Positions 51,498-59,968 of a stretch of 64,000 bases of DNA are shown here, piece after piece (positions within the stretch are counted from its first letter, which is position 1; each line of letters opens with the position of its first letter). The stretch comes from Streptomyces xantholiticus (GTDB taxonomy: Bacteria > Actinomycetota > Actinomycetes > Streptomycetales > Streptomycetaceae): positions 306,847 to 370,846 of the forward strand of contig NZ_BMWB01000003.1 in assembly GCF_014651015.1 (NCBI RefSeq). The letters are read 5' to 3'. The notes under the pieces are model-generated. The model was given only the letters and a program-made list of their open reading frames with translations, was not told the origin of the DNA and made no database searches. The translations under genes and the position numbers were made by a program.

Positions 51498-52445
51498 ATG
51501 GACATCGCCTACATTCCCAGCCCGTCGACCGGAGTGATCCATCTCGGACCGCTTCCGCTGCGCGGCTACGCGTTCTGCATCATCATCGGCGTCTTCGTAG
51601 CCGTCTGGTACGGCAACAAGCGCTGGGTCGCCCGGGGCGGCAAGGCCGGGACGGTCGCCGACATCGCTGTCTGGGCCGTGCCGTTCGGCCTGGTCGGCGG
51701 CCGGCTCTACCACGTGATCACCGACTACCAGCTGTACTTCAGCGAAGGTGAGAACTGGGTCGACGCCTTCAAGATCTGGGAGGGCGGCCTCGGTATCTGG
51801 GGCGCGATCGCGCTGGGCGCGGTCGGCGCCTGGATCGGCTGCCGCCGCCGCGGTATCCCACTGCCCGCCTGGGCCGACGCCCTCGCGCCCGGTATCGCCT
51901 TCGCTCAGGCGATCGGCCGCTGGGGCAACTGGTTCAACCAGGAGCTGTACGGCCGCGAGACCGACGTGCCCTGGGCACTGAAGATCAGCGAGGGCGCGAA
52001 CCGCGAGGCGGGCCTGTACCACCCCACGTTCCTGTACGAGTCCCTGTGGTGCATCGGCGTCGCGCTGCTGGTCATCTGGGCCGACCGGCGCTTCAAGCTG
52101 GGTCACGGCAGGGCGTTCGCGCTGTATGTCGCCTCGTACTGCGTCGGCCGCGGCTGGATCGAGTACATGCGCGTCGACGAGGCGCACCACATCCTCGGCC
52201 TGCGGCTGAACGTCTGGACCTCGATTCTGCTCTTCCTGCTGGCGGTCGCGTACATCGTGATCTCGTCGCGGCTGCGGCCGGGACGCGAGGAAGTGGTGGA
52301 GCCGTCGGTGGCGGAACTGTCGAAGCGCGACGAGGCGGCGGATCCGGAGGACGGCGCTCCGCAGGACGAGGCCGGTACGGCGAAGTCCGAGGACGCGTCG
52401 CCGGCGGATGCGGCTGATGCGGCGGAGTCGCCGGGCAAGGCGTGA
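51498..52445 (+). CDS. lgt: Prolipoprotein diacylglyceryl transferase
   Basis: 315 residues, seven membrane helices. Lgt moves diacylglycerol to the lipobox Cys of prolipoproteins before LspA cleavage. The Lgt signature GRWGNWFNQELYG is intact, as are GGLGIWGAI and HPTFLYESLWCIGV. The tail after about 265 is hydrophilic and rich in Glu, Asp and Ala, as in other actinobacteria. There is no clear Shine-Dalgarno site before ATG 51498. Confidence 0.96.
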   Translation: MDIAYIPSPSTGVIHLGPLPLRGYAFCIIIGVFVAVWYGNKRWVARGGKAGTVADIAVWAVPFGLVGGRLYHVITDYQLYFSEGENWVDAFKIWEGGLGIWGAIALGAVGAWIGCRRRGIPLPAWADALAPGIAFAQAIGRWGNWFNQELYGRETDVPWALKISEGANREAGLYHPTFLYESLWCIGVALLVIWADRRFKLGHGRAFALYVASYCVGRGWIEYMRVDEAHHILGLRLNVWTSILLFLLAVAYIVISSRLRPGREEVVEPSVAELSKRDEAADPEDGAPQDEAGTAKSEDASPADAADAAESPGKA

Positions 52446-52459
52446 CGGTGGTGCGCCGC

Positions 52460-52720
52460 GCGCCTGCGGCGTGCCTTCCCCCACCCCCAACCCCCCATCC
52501 CGCCCTTTTCCCAACCGGGCCCCGGCCCGGACCCGCGCCCCGCACTGTGTTTCCGGGGCTCCGCCCCCGGGCCCCCGTTGGCTCGCGGTGCCGGTGGGCG
52601 CTCGCACCTCCGGCCACCCCCATGGCCTGGCGGCCGGCGGAGGCGCCCTCAGAGCCGGTCGGTCCTGGCGGGGCCCGCGCCCGGGGCCCGCGCCTCAATC
52701 GCCGGCGGGGATTGAGGCGC
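52460..52720. repeat. GC-rich intergenic element (family copy 4)
   Basis: The gap between lgt and the convergent citE-like gene holds no credible gene. CTCAATCGCCGGCGGGG (52694-52710) is the exact reverse complement of 6036-6052. TTTCCGGGGCTCCGCCCC (about 52552-52569) closely matches the reverse complement of a block near 6067-6087. Confidence 0.6.
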
Positions 52721-52728
52721 CGCCCCCG

Positions 52729-53559
52729 TCAGTCCCGCTCGCCCTCGCCCTCGCCCTCGCCCTCGCCCTCCCGCTCCGCCAGCGCCAGCGTCCGACGGGC
52801 CGCCGCCACCACCGCCGCGTCCACGAAGCGGCCGTCCGGCAACGCCAGCGCTCCCGCGTCTGCCGCGGCAGCCTTGACGATCTCCTCGGCCGCCTCGATC
52901 TCCTCCCGGGTCGGCAAGAAGGCCCGTTCGATGACGGGCAACTGCCGCGGATGGATGGCCGCGCGGCCCAGGAAGCCGAGGGAGCGGCCGTGGGAGCAGG
53001 AGGCGTAGAGGCCGTCGAGGTCCAGGATGTCGGGGAAGACCGACTGGGGCGGCGGCGCGAGACCGGCGGCCCTGGCTGCCAGCACCGTACGGGTGCGCGG
53101 CCAGTCCAGACCGGCGTCGCCGCGCAGTCCGAGGTCCGCCCGGAGATCGGACTCGCCGAGTGCGATACCGGCGATCGCGTCGTGCGCCGTGGCGATGGCG
53201 TACGCGTGCTCCACCGCGAGCGCCGACTCGATGAGCGGGTACAGCGGGACGCCCGGTGCACGGGCCGCGATCTGCTGGACGTCAGTGGCGTATGCGACCT
53301 TGGGGATACGCAGTGCACTGAGGCCCGGCAGCTCGGCGAGGGCCTCCACCTCATGGGGGGAGTTGATGCGGACATGTACGGGGACAGGCTGGGGAGCCGA
53401 CAGCAGTTCGACCGTGGCGTCGAGGGCGTACGGCTTGCGCCCCTGGGCGACGGCGTCCTCCAGGTCGACGATGACGATGTCGGCGTCGGAGGCGAGCGCC
53501 TTGCGTACTACCTCGGGGCGGTCGCCGGGGACGTAGAGCCAGGTGAGAGGGATGGTCAT
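52729..53559 (-). CDS. HpcH/HpaI aldolase/citrate lyase beta (CitE-like) family protein
   Basis: 276 residues. CitE-like enzymes cleave or hydrolyse beta-hydroxyacyl-CoA compounds such as citramalyl- or malyl-CoA. The N-terminus TWLYVPGDRPEVVRKAL, the metal/CoA strand IVDLEDAV, VRINSP, PLIESALAVEHAYAIA and IALGESDLRADLG are family motifs; the last two carry the Mg-binding Glu and Asp. The C-terminus is an EGEGEGEGE run from a 6-bp repeat. ATG overlaps the upstream CoA-transferase stop. It is the last gene of the seven-gene leftward operon. Confidence 0.9.
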   Translation of the reverse strand: MTIPLTWLYVPGDRPEVVRKALASDADIVIVDLEDAVAQGRKPYALDATVELLSAPQPVPVHVRINSPHEVEALAELPGLSALRIPKVAYATDVQQIAARAPGVPLYPLIESALAVEHAYAIATAHDAIAGIALGESDLRADLGLRGDAGLDWPRTRTVLAARAAGLAPPPQSVFPDILDLDGLYASCSHGRSLGFLGRAAIHPRQLPVIERAFLPTREEIEAAEEIVKAAAADAGALALPDGRFVDAAVVAAARRTLALAEREGEGEGEGEGERD

Positions 53560-54761
53560 AGCGCCCCTTGGGTGCGTAGTGCGGTGATGTCGGCAGGCGT
53601 CAGGCCGACTTCGGCCAGGACCTCTTCGGTGTCGGCGCCGTGCGGACGGCCCGCCCACCGGATGCCGCCAGGGGTCTCCGACAACCGGAAGAGCACGTTC
53701 TGCATACGCAGCGGGCCGAGCTCCGGATCCGGGACTTCGGTGATGGTGCCCAGCGCCCGGTACTGGGCATCGTCCATGACGTCGCGGATGTCGTAGACGG
53801 GAGCGATCGCGGCCTCCGCCTTCTCGAAGGCGTCGACTGCCTCGTCCCGGGTGCGGCGGGCGATCCAGCCGCCGACGGCGGCATCGAGTTCGGCGGCGTG
53901 CTCGGCGCGGCCGCTGCCGGAGGCGAACCAGGGCTCGTCCACGAACTCGGGCCGGCCCACCAGGTGCATGACGCGTTCGGCGACGGACTGGGCGGAGGTG
54001 GAGACGGCCAGCCAACTGCCGTCCGCGGTGCGGTAGATGTTGCGGGGGGCGTTGTTGCGGGAGCGGTTCCCGGTGCGTGGCTGTACGTATCCGAGCTGGT
54101 CGTACCAGAGCGCCTGCGGTCCGAGCATCGCCAGGATCGGTTCGATGATCGCCAGGTCGACGACCTGGCCGCGGCCGGTGGTGGCGCGGGCGGTGAGCGC
54201 GGTCATGACGGCGTAGGCGGCGGCGAGGGCGGCGACGGAGTCGGCGAGACCGAAGGGGGGCAGCGTCGGCGGGCCTTCCGGTTCGCCGGTGGCGGCGGCG
54301 AAACCGCTCATGGCCTCGGCGAGCGTGCCGAAGCCGGGCCGGTGGGAGTACGGGCCGAACTGCCCGAAGCCGGTGATCCTGGTGAGGACCAGCCGGGGGT
54401 TGGCCTCGCTCAGTTCCTCCCAGCCGAGTCCCCATCTCTCCAGGGTGCCGGGGCGGAAGTTCTCGACCACCACGTCCGCGGTCGCGGCGAGACGCAGCAA
54501 GGTGTCCCGCCCGCCCGGGGCTGACAGATCGAGGGTGACGTTCCGCTTGTTGCGGCCGAGGACCTTCCACCACAGGCCGACACCGTCCTTGGCGGGCCCG
54601 TGGCCACGTGAGGGATCCGGGCGGGTGGGGTGCTCCACCTTGATGACCTCGGCGCCGAAGTCGCCGAGCATCGTGGCGCACAGCGGGCCGGCGAAGAGGG
54701 TCGCGAGGTCGAGGACGCGCAGACCCCGCAGCGGAAGGGGCGCAGAGGAGGAGGCGCTCAT
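53556..54761 (-). CDS. CaiB/BaiF family III CoA-transferase
   Basis: 401 residues, full length for the family. It moves CoA between carboxylic acids. Motifs are LRVLDLATLFAGPLCATMLGDFGAEVIKVE, RNKRNVTLDLS, VVVENFRPGTLERWGLG and TRITGFGQFGPYSHRPGF. The residue after PGF, often Asp (the catalytic acylated Asp in formyl-CoA transferase), is Gly here (GFGTLAEAMSGFAA). This subfamily looks common but its mechanism is uncertain. It overlaps both neighbours by 4 nt. Confidence 0.9.
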   Translation of the reverse strand: MSASSSAPLPLRGLRVLDLATLFAGPLCATMLGDFGAEVIKVEHPTRPDPSRGHGPAKDGVGLWWKVLGRNKRNVTLDLSAPGGRDTLLRLAATADVVVENFRPGTLERWGLGWEELSEANPRLVLTRITGFGQFGPYSHRPGFGTLAEAMSGFAAATGEPEGPPTLPPFGLADSVAALAAAYAVMTALTARATTGRGQVVDLAIIEPILAMLGPQALWYDQLGYVQPRTGNRSRNNAPRNIYRTADGSWLAVSTSAQSVAERVMHLVGRPEFVDEPWFASGSGRAEHAAELDAAVGGWIARRTRDEAVDAFEKAEAAIAPVYDIRDVMDDAQYRALGTITEVPDPELGPLRMQNVLFRLSETPGGIRWAGRPHGADTEEVLAEVGLTPADITALRTQGAL

Positions 54762-55645
54762 GAGGCGGCGTCGATCTCGGAACGGTACGGCATGGAGGAG
54801 GACGCTCCCGGGTGCTGGACGGACAGGGCGGCGGCCGTGCAGGCCCAGGCCAGGCTCTGCGTGACCGGTTTCTTCTCGCCGAGCGCCACGGCGAGGGCGC
54901 CGACGAAGGTGTCGCCCGCCGCGGTGGTGTCCACGGCCGTCACCGAAGGAGCGGGGACGGTGATCGGCTCGGTGTCGCGGGCGGCGTAGAGGCAGCCCGC
55001 CGAGCCGAGGGTGATGACCACCGCGGGGACCTGGCGCAGCAGTTCCTGCGCCGCGGAGTGCGGGTCGGCGATGCCGGTGATCGTGGCGGCCTCGTGCTCG
55101 TTGGGGACCAGCAGATCGGTGGCGGCGAGGAGTTCGGGCGGCAGTGGCTGGGCGGGGGAGGGCGTGAGGACGGTCCGCACCCCGTGGCGGCGGGCCGCCT
55201 CGGCACCGTCGAGCACAGCGCTGAGCGGGAGTTCGAGCTGGAGGAGCAGGGTGTCGGCGGTGGCGATGAGGGCCTCCTCCCCGTGGGCGAGGGAGGTAAC
55301 GGTGCCGTTGGCGCCGGGGATGACGACGATCGCGTTGCCGCCCTCGTCGTCGACGACGATGTGCGCCGTGCCGGAGGGACCTTCGGTGGTCCTGAGCAGG
55401 TCGGTGTCGACACCGCAGGACTCGAGCGTGTGGCGCAGTTGCGGGCCGAAGGCGTCGGAGCCGACCGCGCCGATCATCGCGACCTCACCTCCGGCGCGGG
55501 CGGCGGCGACGGCCTGATTGGCGCCCTTGCCGCCGGGGATCGTACGGAACTCGCGTCCGGTGACGGTCTCCCCGCGCTTCGGCGCGTGCGCGACGAAGGC
55601 GACGAGGTCCATGTTGGTGCTGCCGAGCACCACGATGCCGGTCAT
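54758..55645 (-). CDS. rbsK: Ribokinase (PfkB family)
   Basis: 295 residues. The PfkB signatures are GGKGANQAVAAARAGG (about 41-56) and DTTAAGDTFVGALAVAL near the C-terminus, whose Asp is the catalytic base. LGSTNMDLVAFVAHAPKRGETVTG is the typical ribokinase N-terminus, arguing for ribose rather than fructose or adenosine. Overlaps the glycohydrolase gene upstream and the CoA-transferase gene downstream by 4 nt each, which places a sugar-phosphorylation step in this pathway. Confidence 0.9.
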   Translation of the reverse strand: MTGIVVLGSTNMDLVAFVAHAPKRGETVTGREFRTIPGGKGANQAVAAARAGGEVAMIGAVGSDAFGPQLRHTLESCGVDTDLLRTTEGPSGTAHIVVDDEGGNAIVVIPGANGTVTSLAHGEEALIATADTLLLQLELPLSAVLDGAEAARRHGVRTVLTPSPAQPLPPELLAATDLLVPNEHEAATITGIADPHSAAQELLRQVPAVVITLGSAGCLYAARDTEPITVPAPSVTAVDTTAAGDTFVGALAVALGEKKPVTQSLAWACTAAALSVQHPGASSSMPYRSEIDAAS

Positions 55646-57048
55646 GGGCGGTGGGCCTCCTTGAGCGTGAGACGGGCGAGGGTGTCGAAGCCGACGCCGT
55701 CGAAGCCGGCGACGGAGGTCGCGAGCCGGTTCTTCAGCGGGGCGGTCCAGCGGTCGGGCAGGGCGCCCGGGTGTCCGGCCAGCAGGCCGGCGAGCGAACC
55801 GGCCGTCGCACCGTTGGAGTCGGTGTCGAGTCCCCCGGAGACGGCTCGGCAGATGGAGCCGGTGAAATCGCCGTCGGCGTGGGTGAGGGCGGCGGCGAGC
55901 AGTGTGGCGTTGGGGAGGACATGGACCCAGTGGTAAGCGCCGTACTGGCGGTGGATGCTGTCGACGACGTCGGCGAAGTCGGCGTGGGCGCGGGCCGCTT
56001 CGACGCCCGAGCGCACGGCTGCGGCGTAACGCGAGCGGGGCGGGACGACGGTCAGCCCGGCGGCGATCGCCCCGTGCACATCGACGCTGCCGGCGGCCGC
56101 CGCGGCGACGGCGGCCGCGGTGAACATGGCGCCGTACACACCGTTCGCGGTGTGGGTGAGTGCCGCGTCCCGGTACGCCTGGGCGGCGGCGGCCGCGGGG
56201 GCGCCGGGATTGGTCCAGCCGTGGACGTCGGCACGGATGGCGGCGCCGATCCACTCACGGAACGGGTTGCGGTGACAGGCGGTGTGCGGCGGCTCGATGC
56301 CGCAGAGGAGGTTGCGGTAGGCGACGCGCTCCGCGGTGAACGTCCGCCCCGCGGGCAGCTCGTCCAGCCAGAGCCGTGCCACGTCGGTGGTGGTGAAGTC
56401 CCTGCCGTGCCGCTGGAGGAGCAGAAGACCGAGGAGGGGGTAGTTGAGGTCGTCGTCCTCCGGCATGCCGTCGATGTTCTCGGCGAGCGAGTTCGGCGCG
56501 CTGCGCCGGTTCCAGGGGTGGGCGGCGGCGAGCTCCTCCGGCAGGCCCCTGGCGGTGAACCAGGTGGTGAGCGGCCAGTTGCCGGTGGCGCGGGCGATGT
56601 CACGGATCGCGTGCAGCGGCAGCTTCTCGACGGGCTTGCCCAGCAGGCACCCGACGGCGCGCCCGAGCCACGCGGCGTGCAGCACGTCCTCGAGCCCGCG
56701 GTTCCGCCCGGGCCGTTGGTCGGATGCCGCGTCCTCGTCCGACGCTTCGCCGGCCCCCCGGACTCCGGCGCGCGACGCGCGGATCAGGGACAGGGACGTC
56801 GGCTCGTCCCCTGCCAGCGGGGAAGGCAGTCGGGCCAGCTCGTCCAGCAGCTGCTCTGCCAGTGCGCGCAATTCCGGTGACACCGGCCTTGGCGACGCGC
56901 CCGCGCGCTCCGGAGCCGGTGTCCCGCCCGCCCTCAGCCATCGGTCGCGGACGGCGGCCACGTCCCTGCCGTCCTCCTCCGCCTGGCGCAGTTCGTGGCC
57001 GATCAGATCCTCCGGCTGCACCCAGGTCAGACGCAGCGTTCCTGTCAT
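55642..57048 (-). CDS. ADP-ribosylglycohydrolase-fold protein with N-terminal extension
   Basis: 468 residues. Residues 1-115 form an extra N-terminal segment (LRLTWVQPEDLIGHELRQAEEDG and a Pro/Arg-rich linker). The glycohydrolase domain has AAWLGRAVGCLLGKPVEKLP, the metal acidic cluster EDDDLNYPLL, and GGLDTDSNGATAGSLAGLLAG, whose Asp pair completes the dinuclear Mg/Mn site. Members remove ADP-ribose or related ribosides from N- or O-linked acceptors. ATG 57048 overlaps the upstream gene's stop (ATGA). Confidence 0.88.
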   Translation of the reverse strand: MTGTLRLTWVQPEDLIGHELRQAEEDGRDVAAVRDRWLRAGGTPAPERAGASPRPVSPELRALAEQLLDELARLPSPLAGDEPTSLSLIRASRAGVRGAGEASDEDAASDQRPGRNRGLEDVLHAAWLGRAVGCLLGKPVEKLPLHAIRDIARATGNWPLTTWFTARGLPEELAAAHPWNRRSAPNSLAENIDGMPEDDDLNYPLLGLLLLQRHGRDFTTTDVARLWLDELPAGRTFTAERVAYRNLLCGIEPPHTACHRNPFREWIGAAIRADVHGWTNPGAPAAAAAQAYRDAALTHTANGVYGAMFTAAAVAAAAAGSVDVHGAIAAGLTVVPPRSRYAAAVRSGVEAARAHADFADVVDSIHRQYGAYHWVHVLPNATLLAAALTHADGDFTGSICRAVSGGLDTDSNGATAGSLAGLLAGHPGALPDRWTAPLKNRLATSVAGFDGVGFDTLARLTLKEAHRP

Positions 57049-58244
57049 CGCGCGGTGACCGTCAGGGAGGTGAACGCCGCCTCGTGGGCCCGGCGCCGCT
57101 CCCTGTCCAGGGCGTAGATCTCCCTTGTCACATCGGCCAGTTCGGCGGCCGGTGCGTGCAGGTCGACACGGCTTGCCTCCGCGACCCGCTTGGCCCACTC
57201 GGCCGGTACGGCCGCCGCGCCGTTCAACGCGCCCACGATCGCCCCCGCCATCGTGGCGATCGAGTCGCAGTCGCGGCCGTAGTTGACGGACGACAGGACC
57301 GTACGGCGGTAGTCGCCGCCGCCGACGAGCAGCATGCCGAGCGCGATCGGGAGTTCCTCGATGGAGTGGAGGCGGGAGGGGCGGCGGGCGCCCAGCGACG
57401 GTGCCCGGTAGTCGGGGCCGACGGTGTCGAAGGGCGCGACCGCCGCCCGCAGCGGTACCAGCGCCGACTCGAAGTCGGTGTACCGCGCGGCCGCTTCCGC
57501 CACCGATTCGATCGCCGCCTGGGTGCCGTCCTTCGCCAGGGCCATCGCCGTCTCGACGACCGACGTGGGCGTGGCGCCCGGCAGGCACGCCGCGGCGACG
57601 GCCGCCGCGAACACCCCGGCCGCCTCCCGCCCGTACGAGGACTGGTGCGCTCCCGCGATGTCGATGGCCTCGGCGTACGCGGCCGCCGGGTTGGCCGCAT
57701 TGACCAGGCCGACCGGCGCCATGTACATCGCGGCACCGCAGTTGACGATGTTTCCCGTGCCCGCTTCGCGCGGGTCGTGGTGTCCGTAGTGCAGCCGCGC
57801 GACGAGCCACTTCTCGGCGAGGAACAGCCGCTGCAGGGGAATGGCCTCGGCCTCGAGCTCGGGAATCCAGCGCGGGTTGGTGATGAGATCGGGGACGAGG
57901 TGGTCGGCCACGGCGTACGCGTCGAGGTGGTCGCGGACCGTGGCGTACACCCCGATCAGCGCGTGGGTCATCAGGGTGTCGTCGGTGATGTGGCCGTCGC
58001 CCTTGTGGTACGGGGCGATCGGGCGGGCGGTGCGCCAGTCCTCCCCGTGCCACGGGCCGACGATGCCGCTGACCCGCCCGCCGTGGCGCTCCAGGATCTG
58101 GTCGGGCGCGTAACCCTCGACGGGGCCGCCGAGGGCGTCGCCGACAGCCGCTCCGACCAGGCTGCCGGTGATCCGGTCGTCGAGTGGGAGAGTCGGGGCC
58201 GCCGCTTCCGCGGCCGTGTTCGTCACCGCCGTAGTCGTCGTCAT
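57045..58244 (-). CDS. ADP-ribosylglycohydrolase-fold protein
   Basis: 399 residues. Compact single domain: ITGSLVGAAVGDALGGPVEGY, metal motif HITDDTLMTHALIG, and GRDCDSIATMAGAIVGAL. All acidic ligands expected for DraG/ARH-type hydrolases are present. ATG 58244 has no Shine-Dalgarno site; GACAAT ends 6 nt before it. With the 56-bp gap to the upstream gene this suggests an internal, leaderless promoter in the operon. Confidence 0.9.
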   Translation of the reverse strand: MTTTTAVTNTAAEAAAPTLPLDDRITGSLVGAAVGDALGGPVEGYAPDQILERHGGRVSGIVGPWHGEDWRTARPIAPYHKGDGHITDDTLMTHALIGVYATVRDHLDAYAVADHLVPDLITNPRWIPELEAEAIPLQRLFLAEKWLVARLHYGHHDPREAGTGNIVNCGAAMYMAPVGLVNAANPAAAYAEAIDIAGAHQSSYGREAAGVFAAAVAAACLPGATPTSVVETAMALAKDGTQAAIESVAEAAARYTDFESALVPLRAAVAPFDTVGPDYRAPSLGARRPSRLHSIEELPIALGMLLVGGGDYRRTVLSSVNYGRDCDSIATMAGAIVGALNGAAAVPAEWAKRVAEASRVDLHAPAAELADVTREIYALDRERRRAHEAAFTSLTVTAR

Positions 58245-58300
58245 GTCCGAATTGTCCACCTGGGGTGGCTGTGTTCGGCGGACCTCGCGCCGGGTTTCGG

Positions 58301-59968
58301 TCAACCCGCGCCGGACAGGGGGCCGGTCGCCCGCCCTGTCGCAGGGCACAGCGCGGCTTCGAGCAGCGCGGCGAGCTCCACGAGATCCGTCCCGGCGAGG
58401 CGGGGCAGCGCGCAGCCGGCGAGCGTCCGGCAGGCGTCCCGCCATGTGATGGGCATGGCCGCGCCGCCACCGAGCGCTCCGGTCAGCGCGCCCGCGAGAG
58501 CGGGGGCGGAGTCCGCGACACGGGAGAGACAGACGGCCGTGGGCACAGCCTCCGCGACCTTGCCGCGCGCGGCGGTGGCGACGGCAAGCGCGACCGGTAC
58601 GGTCTCCGCGGCCGCGATGCCGTAGCTGTAGACGTGGTCGACGATCTGGTGCTCGAGCAGGGGTACGAGTTCGAACGCGCCCGACGCGTCGCGGGCCAGC
58701 TTGACGGCATGGTGCGCGTTACGGCCGATCTCGGTGGCCTCGGGGAGTTCGGCGAGCGCGGCGTCGACGGCGTCGTCCACGCCGGCGCCTCCGAGCGCGG
58801 CGGCGACGGCGGCGGCCATGGCGCGGGCGCCGTGCACCCCGTCGCCGTCCTGGGTGTACCGGGCGTCGAACTCGGCGAGCACGGCGGCGCCGGCCGGATC
58901 GCCCGGGTGGACCACGGCGAGCACGACGGCCCGCACACAGGCGGCGTCGTCGAAGTAGTGCGGATTGTCGTGGCCGGTCGCCGGGGGGCGCAGCCCGGTC
59001 GCCAGATTGCCGAGCCCCGCGCGCACGGAGATCCGGGCACGCAGGGGAAGTACGGCGGACTCGACCTCTGGCGCGCGCTCAGCGGCCGCGGCGACCTGAC
59101 CGGCGAGCGAGTTCCACGCGAGGTCGATCGCGGCACGCATACGGCGGGCCGGGGCGAGGTGGTGGAAGAGCTCCCCGGCGGCGGTGAGCACGGTCTGCGC
59201 GGCGAACGCCGCCCATTCGGCGTCGTCGGAGGGGCCGAGCCGGAGCGGCTCCGGCGGCTGGTTGAGCGCGATGGGGACGGGGAGGGTCGTCGTGGCGTTC
59301 TGTTCGGCGAAGGTGTCGAGCTCCCGGGTGAGGCGCCGCGTCCACTCGGGCATGCGCGCGGCCCGGTGCCGGGCGGCCGGCCATCCGGCGGCGTCACCGG
59401 CCGCGAGCCCGAGGAGCAGCCCCTCGATACGCCGCCGATCGTCTCCGAGTGCTGGGAGGACCTCGTCGCGCGGGCCGCGTTGCGCGCCGGCACCGACCGT
59501 GTCTGCCCGGATACCGTGAATCCGGCCCGTGTACCGCGGACCGCGCCGGTCTGCGCCGCCTTCCGACGGGGCGCCGTCCACCGGTGGGCGACGCGGCGCC
59601 ATGGTGCCCCCGGCCTGACCGTCCCCCGCCGCGGCGGTGTGCGCGAGGGGTGTCGTCGCCGTCCGGGCCGGCACCGCCGTCCGGCCGGTGGTCGTCCCGT
59701 GCCCGGCGGGCGTCGCCTCCGGCGTTTCGCATCCGGAGGCGAGCTGCGGCGCGGTCGCGCGGCCGGCGGGTGGCGTGCCCGGCGCGGCTGCCAGACCGGC
59801 GAACGTTCCTTCCAGAAGCCCTGGCCCGGCGACCGTTGCCGCCCGCGTCAGGTCCCGGACGGCACCCGGCCCCCCGCCGGAGGGCTGACCCGGGGCGCCG
59901 GCCGCCCCGGGCTCGGGGGTGCGTTCCCTGTAGGGGGCGGACCCGTGGGCCGCGTCGGCCGGGGTCAC
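58301..59968 (-). CDS. Degenerate ADP-ribosylglycohydrolase-fold protein with long disordered N-terminus
   Basis: 555 residues if it starts at GTG 59968, which overlaps the preceding stop (GTGA). Residues 1-180 are Pro/Ala/Thr/Gly-rich and likely disordered. The domain begins RRRIEGLLLGLAAGDAAGWPAARH. The first acidic motif is SDDAEWAAF (Thr replaced), and the C-terminal GRDADT-type motif reads SRVADSAPALAGAL, losing one Asp. A full metal site is therefore doubtful; it may be a regulatory subunit or recognise a different substrate. The true start could be internal. Confidence 0.78.
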   Translation of the reverse strand: MTPADAAHGSAPYRERTPEPGAAGAPGQPSGGGPGAVRDLTRAATVAGPGLLEGTFAGLAAAPGTPPAGRATAPQLASGCETPEATPAGHGTTTGRTAVPARTATTPLAHTAAAGDGQAGGTMAPRRPPVDGAPSEGGADRRGPRYTGRIHGIRADTVGAGAQRGPRDEVLPALGDDRRRIEGLLLGLAAGDAAGWPAARHRAARMPEWTRRLTRELDTFAEQNATTTLPVPIALNQPPEPLRLGPSDDAEWAAFAAQTVLTAAGELFHHLAPARRMRAAIDLAWNSLAGQVAAAAERAPEVESAVLPLRARISVRAGLGNLATGLRPPATGHDNPHYFDDAACVRAVVLAVVHPGDPAGAAVLAEFDARYTQDGDGVHGARAMAAAVAAALGGAGVDDAVDAALAELPEATEIGRNAHHAVKLARDASGAFELVPLLEHQIVDHVYSYGIAAAETVPVALAVATAARGKVAEAVPTAVCLSRVADSAPALAGALTGALGGGAAMPITWRDACRTLAGCALPRLAGTDLVELAALLEAALCPATGRATGPLSGAG

